A stretch of 64,000 nucleotides of DNA, from NCBI RefSeq assembly GCF_008705135.1, contig NZ_CP023694.1, positions 2,852,001 to 2,916,000 on the forward strand, given 5' to 3'. The notes beneath the pieces were generated by a model. That model saw only the letters and a program-made list of their open reading frames with translations, ran no database searches and was not told the DNA's origin. Shown piece after piece: positions 18,055-28,100 of this stretch. The stretch is from Streptomyces coeruleorubidus (GTDB lineage: Bacteria > Actinomycetota > Actinomycetes > Streptomycetales > Streptomycetaceae). Both the position numbers and the translations under genes were made by a program. Positions within the stretch are counted from its first letter, which is position 1. Every line of letters begins with the position of its first letter.

Positions 18055-19180
18055 GTCGCTCACTCTCACCAACTTCAAGGCGTTCGCCCACCAGGAACTC
18101 CGTCTGGCCCCCTTCACCCTGCTCACCGGGCTCAACTCCTCCGGCAAGAGTTCTGTCCTCCAGTCTCTGGCACTGCTGCGGCAGTCGTACGAGTCCGGTG
18201 ACCTTGCCCCGGTCGGCGGCGACGAGGCCGGGCTGCTGCTCAACGAGGAGCTGGTGCAGCTCGGCATCGGACAGGACGTACGGCACGAGGCATACGACGA
18301 GACCGGTCCGCATATCTCGCTCGCGGTGCGCGGTGACGGAGCTTCCATCCGATGGAGCGCCCTCTACGAGCAGGAAGCCGACCATCTGAAGCTGCTGTCG
18401 GACACGGACGAGGACAGAGACGGCAAGGACCTTGCCGGTCTGCTGCCGACCCTGTTCGGCCCGGGCTTCCAGTACCTGAAGGCCGACCGTGTCTCACCCC
18501 AGGTCAGCTACCCACGCTCGCACCACGCCGTGACCACGCGCGGGTTCCTCGGCGCGCATGGTGAGCACACCGTGAACTATCTGCGCGCTCACCAGGACGA
18601 TCCCGTCGAGGCGTCAGCGCTCCTCGTCCCGGACGCGGCGTCCGTCACGCTGCTCGGTCAGACGGAAGCCTGGATGCAGAAACTGTGCCCCGGGGTGAGC
18701 CTGGAGGCGGCCGGCATCGACGGCACCGACTCCGTCCGGCTCAGCTACCGCTTCGGATCGGGTGTCTCCCAGTCCAACCGGTACCGCCCCACCAACGTCG
18801 GATTCGGACTCACGTACGTCCTGCCGATCGTCGTGGCCTGCCTGTCGGCCAAGCCGGGGACGCTGATCCTGCTGGAGAACCCGGAGGCGCACCTGCACCC
18901 GCAGGGCCAGACCTGGATGGCGTACCTGGCGAGCGCGGCGGCGGCCAGCGGGGCGCAGATCGTGATGGAGACGCACAGCGATCACGTACTCAACGGGCTG
19001 CGGCTCCGCGTCAAGCAGGGGCTGCTGAGCGCGGACGCGACCGCCGTGCATTACTTCCGTCGCAAGGATCAGACCTCGGAGGTCGTCAGCCCGGTGATCG
19101 GGCCGGACGGCCGGCTCTCCGAATGGCCCGAGGGCTTCTTCGACGAGTGGGAGAACTCCCTCGATCAGCTGCTCGACTGA
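18047..19180 (+). CDS. AAA ATPase with DUF3696-type layout
   Basis: Walker A GLNSSGKSS (residues 28-36) follows the typical LTLTNFKAFAHQEL start. ILLENPEAHLHPQGQ near 274-288 is the signature/Walker B region of this family, and METHSDHVLNGLR near 306 is the H-loop with the DUF3696 pattern. At 377 residues it has normal family length. It overlaps the DUF262 gene by eight bases and precedes a third gene by 60 bases. DUF3696 ATPases with DUF262 proteins occur in known multi-gene defence systems (Menshen is a possible relative from memory; not verified). Confidence 0.85.
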   Translation: MLESLTLTNFKAFAHQELRLAPFTLLTGLNSSGKSSVLQSLALLRQSYESGDLAPVGGDEAGLLLNEELVQLGIGQDVRHEAYDETGPHISLAVRGDGASIRWSALYEQEADHLKLLSDTDEDRDGKDLAGLLPTLFGPGFQYLKADRVSPQVSYPRSHHAVTTRGFLGAHGEHTVNYLRAHQDDPVEASALLVPDAASVTLLGQTEAWMQKLCPGVSLEAAGIDGTDSVRLSYRFGSGVSQSNRYRPTNVGFGLTYVLPIVVACLSAKPGTLILLENPEAHLHPQGQTWMAYLASAAAASGAQIVMETHSDHVLNGLRLRVKQGLLSADATAVHYFRRKDQTSEVVSPVIGPDGRLSEWPEGFFDEWENSLDQLLD

Positions 19181-19240
19181 GCAGGCACACAGAGCCATTG
19201 AAGCGCCCCGGGGGGTCGGGGCCATCGGCGCGGAACAAGA

Positions 19241-20185
19241 ATGGGGTGGGGCGTGCCGCTGCTTGTGTTTCTCAACGAACAGTCCTGCGCGACGAAGTGC
19301 GGGCCCGACGAGGTCGCTTCGGGTATGCGCACCTTCGTGGACGTGCTCCGGGAGTTACGGCGCTGGCGGGACATCAGCCTCGCCACGCAGAGCCCGCTCG
19401 ACCAGGCGGAACTCGCGGACGGCTACTACTACGCACAGTGGCGCAACGACACCCGCAACAGGGACGAACACCGCTTCATCCAGCGGATGCGCGACCGCTG
19501 CACGACCTTCACGGCCGCTCTCCACGACGCTGCGGCGCCAGACCGGGACGACATCTGGCACCGGCACAACGGGGTCGACGTACACGGGCTCGGCGCGGCA
19601 CAGATGACGGACGGGCTCGCCGTGAGTCTGCCGCTTGCCCCGGACTGGGACACGGCCTGGCTGGAACTTCGCATCGAGGAGCTGTCGGAGGACCCCGAGA
19701 CCGGGGAGACCGTCGCCGATGAGTACCCGGAGACGATTCGGCATGCCTCCCAGAAGGCGCACCTCCGCGACCACGAGGAATGGGGGCGGCTGGAAGGACT
19801 GGACAGCGTCTCCAGCGGCGCAGAACTCTGGGCAGGACATGCGGACTTCTTTCCCAACCTCCAGTTCCTCGACCGGGTACAGGACGATCTGGAGAACCTC
19901 GACCCGAAGTGGTTCAAAGGCGCGCGCCGGTTGCTGCGCCAGCTTCAGGCGAGCGCGGAGGCATGGGACCCGGTCACCTCCCCCACCGGCCCGCACTGGG
20001 AAGCCCCGAACATCAGACCGGAACACGAAAGCGCCCGCAGAAACCGGTTCTGGGAGGATAAAGACGGCGAGAGCCGTTGCTTCGAGCTCCACGGGAACCT
20101 CAACCGCAACGCCGGCCGCATCTACTTCAGGCTCGTTCACGACGAGAAAGCCATCCGCATCGCCCACATCGGGCGCCACCTCTGA
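19241..20185 (+). CDS. Unknown third component of the DUF262-ATPase operon
   Basis: The 314-residue protein starts PLLVFLNEQSCAT and has a helical N-terminal half with ATQSPLDQAELADGYYYAQW, then a polar middle. The end (ESRCFELHGNLNRNAG, RIYFR, IRIAHIGRHL) looks like a small strand-rich unit reminiscent of RelE/HigB-like toxins, but no catalytic set is clear. ATG 19241 is used; GTG 19253 has a closer GGGG ribosome site and gives the same protein without four residues. Placed 60 bases after the ATPase and 45 before a HEPN gene, it is almost certainly part of the same system, as specificity factor or effector. Confidence 0.75.
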   Translation: MGWGVPLLVFLNEQSCATKCGPDEVASGMRTFVDVLRELRRWRDISLATQSPLDQAELADGYYYAQWRNDTRNRDEHRFIQRMRDRCTTFTAALHDAAAPDRDDIWHRHNGVDVHGLGAAQMTDGLAVSLPLAPDWDTAWLELRIEELSEDPETGETVADEYPETIRHASQKAHLRDHEEWGRLEGLDSVSSGAELWAGHADFFPNLQFLDRVQDDLENLDPKWFKGARRLLRQLQASAEAWDPVTSPTGPHWEAPNIRPEHESARRNRFWEDKDGESRCFELHGNLNRNAGRIYFRLVHDEKAIRIAHIGRHL

Positions 20186-20230
20186 AGCAGACACTCACGG
20201 CCCGCTTCCACCAGCAAAGGCGCAGGTGAC

Positions 20231-21643
20231 ATGACTGATTCCACCACCGTTCCCGCAGAGACACAGTCCCGCGCCCGCTACCTCCTGGACGGACGGCGGG
20301 TGACCCTCTCCGACCTGCTCAGCGCCGGGCTGCTCGCGGAGGGTGAACACCTGACGTTTGTACGGCCCCGGATGGGTGAGACGCACGAGGCCACGGTCAC
20401 GTCGCGGGGATGGATCCGGCTGGCGGACGGGGAGGAGTTCCGCTCACCGTCCAAGGCGGCCATGGTCGCTGTCGGGTACGGGACGTTCGACGGGTGGGCG
20501 GCTTGGCAGGTGGACGACGGCAGATTCCTGATGCAGTTGCGCCAGGAGCTGCTGGACCGGGCCGCCGAAGAAGCCGACCCCACGGAGCCGGAGGAGCAGC
20601 AACAGACGTCGCTGTCGCCCAGCGAGCGGCACGCCCGGCTGAAGAAGGCCCGGGAGTCGGCCGAGGCAGGGAGTCCGTTCACCCTCTCCGTGCAGTCGCT
20701 ACTGGGCTGGTGGGGTGCGACAGGCCGAGGACTTGTCAACGAGCAGATCGAGGCCGAACTCGCCAACCACAGCCTCATTACCTCGCCCGAATTCGACAAG
20801 GTCCCCCTGACCGCCACGGTCCACCTGGTCAAGGCCGCGGAAGAAGACACTGAGGACATTCATCTGACCGGGCCTCCGGCGACCACCACAGTGCCGACCG
20901 GTACGTCCGAAGAACAGGAATCACGCGAGACCGGGCTCACCGTCGGCACCCTGCCGTCCGCCCTCGGCGGCGTCATCAGCGTCAAGCCGACGGCCACCTT
21001 CGAGGAGGTCATCACGCTGATGGTGCTCCACGACTTCTCCCAGCTGCCCGTCCTCGCCGGTCCGCACAACCTGCGAGGGTCCGTCTCGTGGAAATCCATA
21101 GCCCGCGCCCGGCACGCCGATCCCGGCGCCCACCTCTCCCAGGCCATCGTGGACGCGCGGGACGTCCGCTACGACCACGACCTGATCGACGTCCTCCCCA
21201 CGCTCGCCGAGCACGACTTCATCCTCGTCAGGGACCAGCGGAACGCCATCGCCGGCATCGTCACCGCCGCCGACGTGGCCCAGGCCTACGGTGATCTGGC
21301 CGGACACTTCCTCCTGATCGGGGAGATGGACCGCCGCCTGCGACAGGTCATCGCAGGTGCCTTCCCCCTGCCCGAAGTGACGAAACTCTGCGACGCGGAG
21401 GGCGAGCGCATCGCTTCCTTCGGCGACATGACCGTCGGCGACTACCAGCGCGTACTGGAGAATCCAGGGCTGTGGGAGCAACTCGGCTGGCCGCTCGACC
21501 GCAAGGTGTTCATCGCGCGACTCGAAGAAATCCGGAAGATCCGCAACAACGTCATGCACTTCAACAGCAGCGATCCCCTGCCGAAGGCGGACGTGGACAA
21601 GATCCGAAACCTCAACAAGTTGCTGAGGGAGTACGGGGAGTAG
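20231..21643 (+). CDS. RAMA-CBS-HEPN fusion, last gene of the DUF262-ATPase operon
   Basis: The 470-residue product has three parts. Residues about 16-105 match the RAMA domain seen with restriction enzymes and methylases (EEFRSPSKAAMVAVGYGTFDG, then AAWQVDDG). Residues about 240-355 are a CBS pair. The C-terminus (about 370-470) looks like a Swt1/HEPN-type domain: RKIRNNVMHF supplies an R-x4-H motif near 441-446, the catalytic signature of HEPN RNases. A modified-base reader joined to a nucleotide sensor and an RNase is a plausible abortive effector. It lies 45 bases after the previous gene on the same strand. Confidence 0.75.
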   Translation: MTDSTTVPAETQSRARYLLDGRRVTLSDLLSAGLLAEGEHLTFVRPRMGETHEATVTSRGWIRLADGEEFRSPSKAAMVAVGYGTFDGWAAWQVDDGRFLMQLRQELLDRAAEEADPTEPEEQQQTSLSPSERHARLKKARESAEAGSPFTLSVQSLLGWWGATGRGLVNEQIEAELANHSLITSPEFDKVPLTATVHLVKAAEEDTEDIHLTGPPATTTVPTGTSEEQESRETGLTVGTLPSALGGVISVKPTATFEEVITLMVLHDFSQLPVLAGPHNLRGSVSWKSIARARHADPGAHLSQAIVDARDVRYDHDLIDVLPTLAEHDFILVRDQRNAIAGIVTAADVAQAYGDLAGHFLLIGEMDRRLRQVIAGAFPLPEVTKLCDAEGERIASFGDMTVGDYQRVLENPGLWEQLGWPLDRKVFIARLEEIRKIRNNVMHFNSSDPLPKADVDKIRNLNKLLREYGE

Positions 21644-21761
21644 GTCCATAACTCACCGCCGCACACCGCCGCCTACACGTAACACACCGACGCCTACGGC
21701 GCCTGGCTGTGTGCGCGTCGGACCTGGGCACATCTGGGTACGCACCGGCAACGTAGGTGCC

Positions 21762-22262
21762 ATGAACAGCGAGCACTCAGCCACCTCCACAACATGTGAC
21801 CCGGCGCAAGTACGCAGTACTACGGATGAGTTCACGATGCGCTTCAGCCCGACTCCTCGGGGCGCCCGCCTCGCCCGCCGCCTGGTCGCCGACAGACTCG
21901 GTGCGTGGGGCCATCCCTACACGTCCACGGCGAACGAGACGCTGACCCTCATCACGGCAGAGCTGGCCGCCAACGCAGTGCGCCACGGTCACGTACCGGG
22001 TCGTGACTTCGAGGTGCGACTCATCGCCACCAGTGAGACGTTGCGTGTGGAGGTCTCCGATACACGTACCGAGCGAGTTCCTCTGCTGCCCTCGCAGGAG
22101 CCTTCCGGCGACGCTGAGTCCGGTCGCGGGCTGATGCTGGTGGCCGCGCTGGCCGACCGGTGGGGCGTCGCGCCACGCGTAACGGCCCCCGGCAAGACCG
22201 TGTGGGCGGAGACGGGCTGCCCTCTCACCGGCCGCTCGCCCGCCCTCGGGATGCCGCGATGA
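21762..22262 (+). CDS. HATPase_c anti-sigma factor-like protein
   Basis: A 166-residue single-domain ATPase of the GHKL/SpoIIAB type: N-box ELAANAVRHGH, G1-like VSDTRTER, and G2 SGRGLMLVAALADRWG. Streptomyces encodes dozens of these proteins; they phosphorylate anti-anti-sigma factors or bind sigma factors. ATG 21762 is preferred over the upstream frame from 21711. No partner anti-anti-sigma factor is next to it. It does not look like part of the preceding defence operon (119-base gap). Confidence 0.9.
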   Translation: MNSEHSATSTTCDPAQVRSTTDEFTMRFSPTPRGARLARRLVADRLGAWGHPYTSTANETLTLITAELAANAVRHGHVPGRDFEVRLIATSETLRVEVSDTRTERVPLLPSQEPSGDAESGRGLMLVAALADRWGVAPRVTAPGKTVWAETGCPLTGRSPALGMPR

Positions 22263-22280
22263 CTCGCGTACTCTCCGTGC

Positions 22281-23741
22281 ATGGTTTACGTCATAGCGCT
22301 CAGCGAGAAGGAACTCGACCGTATTGACATGGACTTACGGTTGAAGCAGTCCTTCACCAAGACTGTCGCCGCCGATTCCTTGCCCAGTGGTTCCGAGCCT
22401 CAGATCACTCTGATCGTCACACGGTCGTCCACAGCCGGGCAGGCATCCCCACTGGTCTGGCTGGGAGTCGTGCGGCAGCCACGCGGAGAGAAGGTGGCCG
22501 CAGTCGACTCACGGGTCAACGTGGAACTGCTACGAGAATGCCCCGTCCCCATGTCGATGCAGGCCATCGAAGAGAAACTCCCGTTTCACTTCCGCAACGT
22601 GGTCGCTGCCGCTTCGGGCAGAGAAGTCACCATCCTGGACGACGCAGTATCCGACGCTCTTCTTTCGGCTATCGCCCAGCACCATGAGAAGCTGCACCAA
22701 CTGCTCCGCTTTCTTGGTGAGGCTGCCGCGCCAGAACGCCTCGATCCGCTGGGGCGGGTTGAGGACGCCTCTTGGCAGGAGCAACTCGAAGCAGCCCGGC
22801 TGGCTATGGTAACCGTAGGAGTTCCGCCAGCTCGGCTTGCCGCGTGGCGACGCCCGGCCGATCGCCACGCGCCCGTTCTGGCTGGTTTGATCGCCGAACC
22901 CTATGAACCGTCGCTACTCGATTACGACATGCATCACTTCTTCGACGGAGACGACGTCTTCCAGTCCATGGGACCGCCGTACGCTGACGGCTCTGTCGGC
23001 TCCACCTTTCGATGCGACATCCAGGTCTTCGAGCACCTCGGCCGCCGTATTGAAATCGCGAATGTCAACGCGTCACCGGTCGAAACTCGCCTCGGCACCG
23101 ACCTGATTTTCTACCACGAGCCGACGCAGAGCTTCGTGCTGGTGCAGTACAAGCGCCTGCCGCACGAGGCCGGGAACCGCTGGATTCGCGTTGACAAGAA
23201 GCTGTTGAGTCAGCTGGACCGACTGGAGCGAGTGGCCGCCCTCAGCCGCCCAGCGGGCCTTCCCCACGAGTGGCGCCTAGGCCCTGATCCATGCTTCGTG
23301 AAGCTCGCCTACTGGCCGCTGACGGAGACCATCGACCCGGGCCCCTCGCCCGGCATGTACCTGCCGGTGCCGTACGTACGGCTGCTGCTTGAAGACGATG
23401 TCACACGGGGCCCCAACGGCGGACGGATGCTCGGGTACCCGCAGGTCGATCGATATCTGACGAACACCGAGTTCACCACACTCATCAAGAACGGACTGGT
23501 GGGGACCGTCGGCACGACGATCGAGCAGCTCGCGGAAATCGGTGCGCAACGGGCCGAGGAAGACAAGATGTCCGTAGTCCTCGCCGTCGAGAGAGCAACC
23601 GGCCCGCTGCGCGAGACGGTCAAGGAGCGGCACAGACGGAATCACGCTCAGGGGTACGACAAAGCGCTCGCCAACCGCCTGCGCAGGCAGCGACGTCCCA
23701 CACCACCCATTCCCGGCCAACAGATGTTCCCCGAGTCCTGA
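22281..23741 (+). CDS. PD-(D/E)xK-like nuclease protein
   Basis: The 486-residue protein has a C-terminal half with GTDLIFYHEPTQSFVLVQYKRL near residues 272-293: an Asp followed at the right distance by Q-x-K, the variant D...QxK core of PD-(D/E)xK nucleases. The N-terminal 200 residues are mixed alpha/beta (TLIVTRSSTAGQASPLVWLG) without a recognised motif. The end is basic (KERHRRNHAQGYDKALANRLRRQRR), fitting DNA or RNA contact. It starts 18 bases after the HATPase gene and ends convergent with the Beta-family gene. Single-gene defence nucleases of the Shedu type share this general layout, but membership is not shown. Confidence 0.65.
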   Translation: MVYVIALSEKELDRIDMDLRLKQSFTKTVAADSLPSGSEPQITLIVTRSSTAGQASPLVWLGVVRQPRGEKVAAVDSRVNVELLRECPVPMSMQAIEEKLPFHFRNVVAAASGREVTILDDAVSDALLSAIAQHHEKLHQLLRFLGEAAAPERLDPLGRVEDASWQEQLEAARLAMVTVGVPPARLAAWRRPADRHAPVLAGLIAEPYEPSLLDYDMHHFFDGDDVFQSMGPPYADGSVGSTFRCDIQVFEHLGRRIEIANVNASPVETRLGTDLIFYHEPTQSFVLVQYKRLPHEAGNRWIRVDKKLLSQLDRLERVAALSRPAGLPHEWRLGPDPCFVKLAYWPLTETIDPGPSPGMYLPVPYVRLLLEDDVTRGPNGGRMLGYPQVDRYLTNTEFTTLIKNGLVGTVGTTIEQLAEIGAQRAEEDKMSVVLAVERATGPLRETVKERHRRNHAQGYDKALANRLRRQRRPTPPIPGQQMFPES

Positions 23742-23777
23742 AATCAGCTGTGGTGGTCTGGTAGAGGTCAGCCTCCG

Positions 23778-24818
23778 TCAATGCCCGAGACTTCGCGTCA
23801 CGAACGTCATGTGCTGGACGTTTCCCTGCCTGTTCCAAGTGGAGTGGTTCCCTATGGTCTCGACGCCCCGGACCCGATCACAGAGCCACTCCTCGCCGGC
23901 ACTCGCCGCCGCTCCCCGGAAGTCGCTGAGGCGGGTGAGGCACTTGGCGGCCTCCCGGTTGGCGTCGTCGTACTGCCTACCGTGCGGCACCTTGGACAGG
24001 TGGTAGGAACGGGCGGTCGTGTAGCGCAGCACGCCCCAGGGTGGTCCCCCGCTGCGTGAGGGCGGGGGCTGGGTGACGTAGGTGGCCGGATGGATCCCGT
24101 AGTCGCCGTAGCGCAGTCGGGACAGGTACTGGCGTTCGCTGTGGCGGATTTCGTGCCAGGTCTCCCAGTCCGAGCGCGGGGCCTCGTACGTGACGCCCTC
24201 CCGGAAGTCGTCGGGCGGTTCGGGGAAGCCGCCGGCCGCGACGGTCACCGTGCGCCAGGAGGTAAGTGGGATCAGGGTGTCCAGCGCGCGCAGGGCCTCC
24301 TTGGCGGCGTCGGGGCGGTCGGGCAGTACGGTGGCGAGGTCGAGGAACAGGTCGGCGGGTTGGCCCGAGGGCAGCCGGTCGAGCAGCACGGCGACGTCCA
24401 TGGCCGTGCGGTCGTTCCAGTCGCCGGGGAGTCGTACGCGGATACCGAGTCCGTCCTCCCGGTGTCGGGCCGCGGCGAGGGCGAGTGACTGCTGGGCGCC
24501 AGAGCGCCCGGGTCCGGTGACCGGTCGCAGGTTGCGGTGGTCCCACCACTCGGGGGTCAGGACGTCTGCCAGGACCGCTGCTTCGACGTCGTCGGCGAAG
24601 GGCGCGTCCAGCCACCCGGGCCCGAGGCGCTGTGCGGCGGCGATGTCGCCGGCCTCTTTGGCGACGCGTTCGGCCAATGGTTGCGGCAGCATGCCGGGGC
24701 GGGGAGGCAACGTCCACAGCGGGGCGACCTGGCGCTGTACGTCCGGCGCCAGCGCGCGGTAGGCGGCTGCCGCGTGCGGTCGGGTCGGCAGAACGGGAAC
24801 GTACGGCGGTACGGACAT
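23778..24818 (-). CDS. T4 Beta-family protein
   Basis: A 346-residue protein with the hallmark YLSRLRYGDYGIHP near residue 235 and RYTTARSYHLSKVPHG near 265, which I know from the bacteriophage T4 Beta protein family (Pfam Beta_protein). These are common in bacterial accessory regions and prophages. Function is unclear. It is divergent from the DUF1998 helicase and convergent with the nuclease-like gene. Family length is usual (about 350). Confidence 0.8.
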   Translation of the reverse strand: MSVPPYVPVLPTRPHAAAAYRALAPDVQRQVAPLWTLPPRPGMLPQPLAERVAKEAGDIAAAQRLGPGWLDAPFADDVEAAVLADVLTPEWWDHRNLRPVTGPGRSGAQQSLALAAARHREDGLGIRVRLPGDWNDRTAMDVAVLLDRLPSGQPADLFLDLATVLPDRPDAAKEALRALDTLIPLTSWRTVTVAAGGFPEPPDDFREGVTYEAPRSDWETWHEIRHSERQYLSRLRYGDYGIHPATYVTQPPPSRSGGPPWGVLRYTTARSYHLSKVPHGRQYDDANREAAKCLTRLSDFRGAAASAGEEWLCDRVRGVETIGNHSTWNRQGNVQHMTFVTRSLGH

Positions 24819-25124
24819 GGCGTTCCCCCTCGGCGCTGCCCGTGTGCGGTGTTTTCCTTCGCTTGCCCTCGCTTTCTTTCAGGGTGAAACCACTTGTGAA
24901 TACCGGAAAGGGCGCCAATCGGCCACGCTCGGTGTCAACACAGGCCATCCGGCGCCGGAGCTCTCTGCGGAGGTCACGGGCCGCCGGTGTGTCCGTCCCC
25001 TCACACACTGTCCGACCTGCGCTATACGGTTGATCCGCACCACACGAACCGGCACCACACCGCACCACACGAGGCGACCGCTGCCACGCAAGCGTCTCGG
25101 GATCCACAGACGAAGGGGAGCGTC
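24819..25124 (+). other. Intergenic region between divergent genes
   Basis: About 306 bases separate the Beta-family gene and the helicase. It must hold promoters for both, but I see no clear -35/-10 pair or repeat. AAGGGGAG at 25113-25120 is the ribosome site of the helicase. Confidence 0.4.
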
Positions 25125-28100
25125 GTGAAACCCACTCTGGCCGCCGCGCAGCTGCGGGGCAGTCTGACGCAGTACCTCACGACGACGTACGCACTGGCCG
25201 ACGACGACACCCGGCGAGCCCTTGAGCGGTTTCTGGGGGATCCGGAGTCCGGGATCTTCCGGGGTCCGTATCTGCGGATCAGGACGCCGTTCCACAAGGC
25301 GGACGACGGGTGGGAGCGGCATCTGGAGTGGCAGCCTGGGTTCACGCCGTGGCGGCACCAGGCCAAGGCGTGGCAGCGGCTCAGCACGCTGGGCGGCAGG
25401 GAGGCCGAGCCGACGCTCGTGACGACCGGCACGGGTTCCGGAAAGACGGAGTCGTTCCTGGTGCCGGTGCTCGACCACTGCCGACGGCAGAAGGCGCTCG
25501 GGCGGCGCGGTGTGAAGGCCGTCCTGCTGTACCCGATGAACGCGCTCGCCACCGACCAGGCGGGCCGCATCAGCGACTACCTGACCGCACCCGACCTCGC
25601 CCAGGTAACGGCGGGTCTGTACATCGGCGACCGGCCGGACACCGATTTCCGGCGGGTCATGACACGGCGCGAGGAGATGCGTGTCTCCCCGCCGGACGTG
25701 CTGATCACCAACTACAAGATGCTGGACCTCCTGCTGCAGCGTGGTGAGGACCGGGCACTGTGGGCGGGCGCAGACGTCGCGTACGTGGTGCTGGACGAGT
25801 TCCACACCTACGACGGTGCGCAGGGCACCGACGTGGCCATGCTACTGCGCCGGCTGGCGAGGGCGGTCGGCGCAGCGCGGCCGGACCGACCGCTGGGGCG
25901 AATCTGCCCCGTGGCGACCTCCGCGACGCTGGGGGCGGGCCGGGCGGGTACGCCGGCCGGGGGCATCCTGGACGTGGCGGCGCAGGTGTTCGGCATGCCG
26001 TTCACGGCGGACGCGGTCATCGGCGAGGAACGGATGACCGCCGAGGAGTTCACCGGCGAGGTCGACTACGCGCTTCCCGAGCCACCCTCTCCGCAAGAGG
26101 TCATCGCGGCGTCGGGCGGCATCGGGGTGGAGGCGAAGCCGGATCTGCTGGACCTGGACGGGCTCGCCGCCCGCATGCTGGGGCGGCAGGGCCTCGACGC
26201 ATTCCGTATCGGCCGCCTGCTGAAGCGGCACGACTTCACGCAGGGCGTGCTCGCGCTGCTCGATGGCGAGCCGCTGGACGAATGGGGGCTGCGGGACCGG
26301 CTCGCGCGCTTCGGATACGCCTGGGGGCGCACGGCCCGGGAGAATCCGCAGCTGGTGCTGCAAGCCCTGGCCCGTTTCGTGGCCCTGCTGTCCGCCGCCC
26401 GGGATCCCGACTCGGACGAACGGCGTCCGCGTCCCCTGCTGCACGTGGAGGCCCATCTTTGGGTGCGGCCGGTGACGCGTGTGCTGCGCGGGGTCGGCCG
26501 GACTCCGGAGTTCCGCTGGTACGAGGACGACCGCGCGCAGGCCAGACGAGCCGCCCTGGCCGCGTCTCCGCCGTCGGACGAGGAGGACGGCCCCTCCGCC
26601 GGCAGTGGGTCTTCTGCCGGGGCGAACCGGCCGCAGCCTCTTGCGGGTACGGATACGGCGGTGCGCCCCGCCCAGGTCCATCTGCCCGCCGTCTACTGCC
26701 GCGCCTGCGGGCGCTCGGGCTGGGCCGCGCTGTCCCCGGAGGCCGATCCGCAGCAGCTTGTCATGGCGCAGGACCGGATCTGGCGAGCAGGTGTCGGCCG
26801 GGACAAGCGCCGCATCCGCTACTTCATCTCCGCGACCGAGCCGGAGCGGCGCCAGGCACTGGACGCGCTGGCCGGGCGACGTCCCGCGGGCAGCGGCGTC
26901 GATCCCCTCTCCGTGGTGGTACTCGACGGGGCACAGGGCACCTACCGGCTGCCGACGGCGGGAGACGACGGGGACCTGGTGGACGCTTGGTTCGGGCTCG
27001 CGCTGCTCGACAAGAAAACCGCCGACAAGGCGGCCAGAGACGACCGCTGCCCGGCGTGCAACACCGACAACAGCATCCGGTTCCTCGGTACGGCGCAGGC
27101 GGCACTGGCCTCGGCCACCGTCACCCAGCTCTTCACGGGCGGGGACATCGCGCTGGTACCGGAGGAACGCAAGACACTGCTGTTCAACGACTCCACGCAG
27201 GACGCCGCGCACCGCGCCGGATACGTCGCCAACGCCTCGTACAAGTTCTCGCTGAGGTCGCTGCTCGCGCACAACCTCGACGACTCCGGGACCGCGACCG
27301 CGCTCAACGATCTGATCGGCAACGTACTCGACTCGGTGGACGACCCCGAGGCGCTGGCCGCCGTCGTTCCACCGGATCTGCACGACGAGCCGGGTGTCGA
27401 CCGGGTGCTGTCGGGGCGCGGCACCGGGGACGCCCGTACCTGGCGGCTGATCGGTGAACGGCTGGCGTTCGCCACGGTCATGGAGTTCGGGCTGCGGTCA
27501 CGGCTGGGCCGCACCCTGGAACTCACGCGGACTGCCGCCGCCGAGGTCGTGGTCGAGAACCCTGAGAGAGTCACCGATCTCGCCCGTGATCTGCACCTCG
27601 CGTTGCCGGGACAGATGGTGATGGCGGGTGGCCTTCCCACACCTGAGAGGTATCTCGCCTACGTGCGAGGCATTTTGGAGCGGCTGCGGCTGCGCGGCGC
27701 GGTCCGGCACCGGTGGCTGGAGCAGTGGATGCGGGAGGCCGGCGCCGACCGGTTCCTGATCAGCGGGCGACGGCCCGACGGCATGCCCGCGTTTCCGGAA
27801 GGGATCGCCCCACCGCGGTTCCTGCTGGACGGGCAGAAGGACCGGTCCGAGTTCGACGTGGTCACCGGCCGTCTCGGCTGGTTCCAGGACTGGACCCGCC
27901 GCTGTCTCGGGCTGGACGCCCCCGGAGCCACCGAGTACCTCCGTCGGCTGCTGCCCGCCCTCGCCGACGAGCATGTGCTCAGCGTGCGGACGGCGAAAGA
28001 CCGCACCACACGCGTCTACGGTCTTCAGCCCGGCCACATCCAGGTGCGGCTACTGGACGACTCGATCGTCAACAAGGCGTTCGTGGCGTGCGAGGACTGC

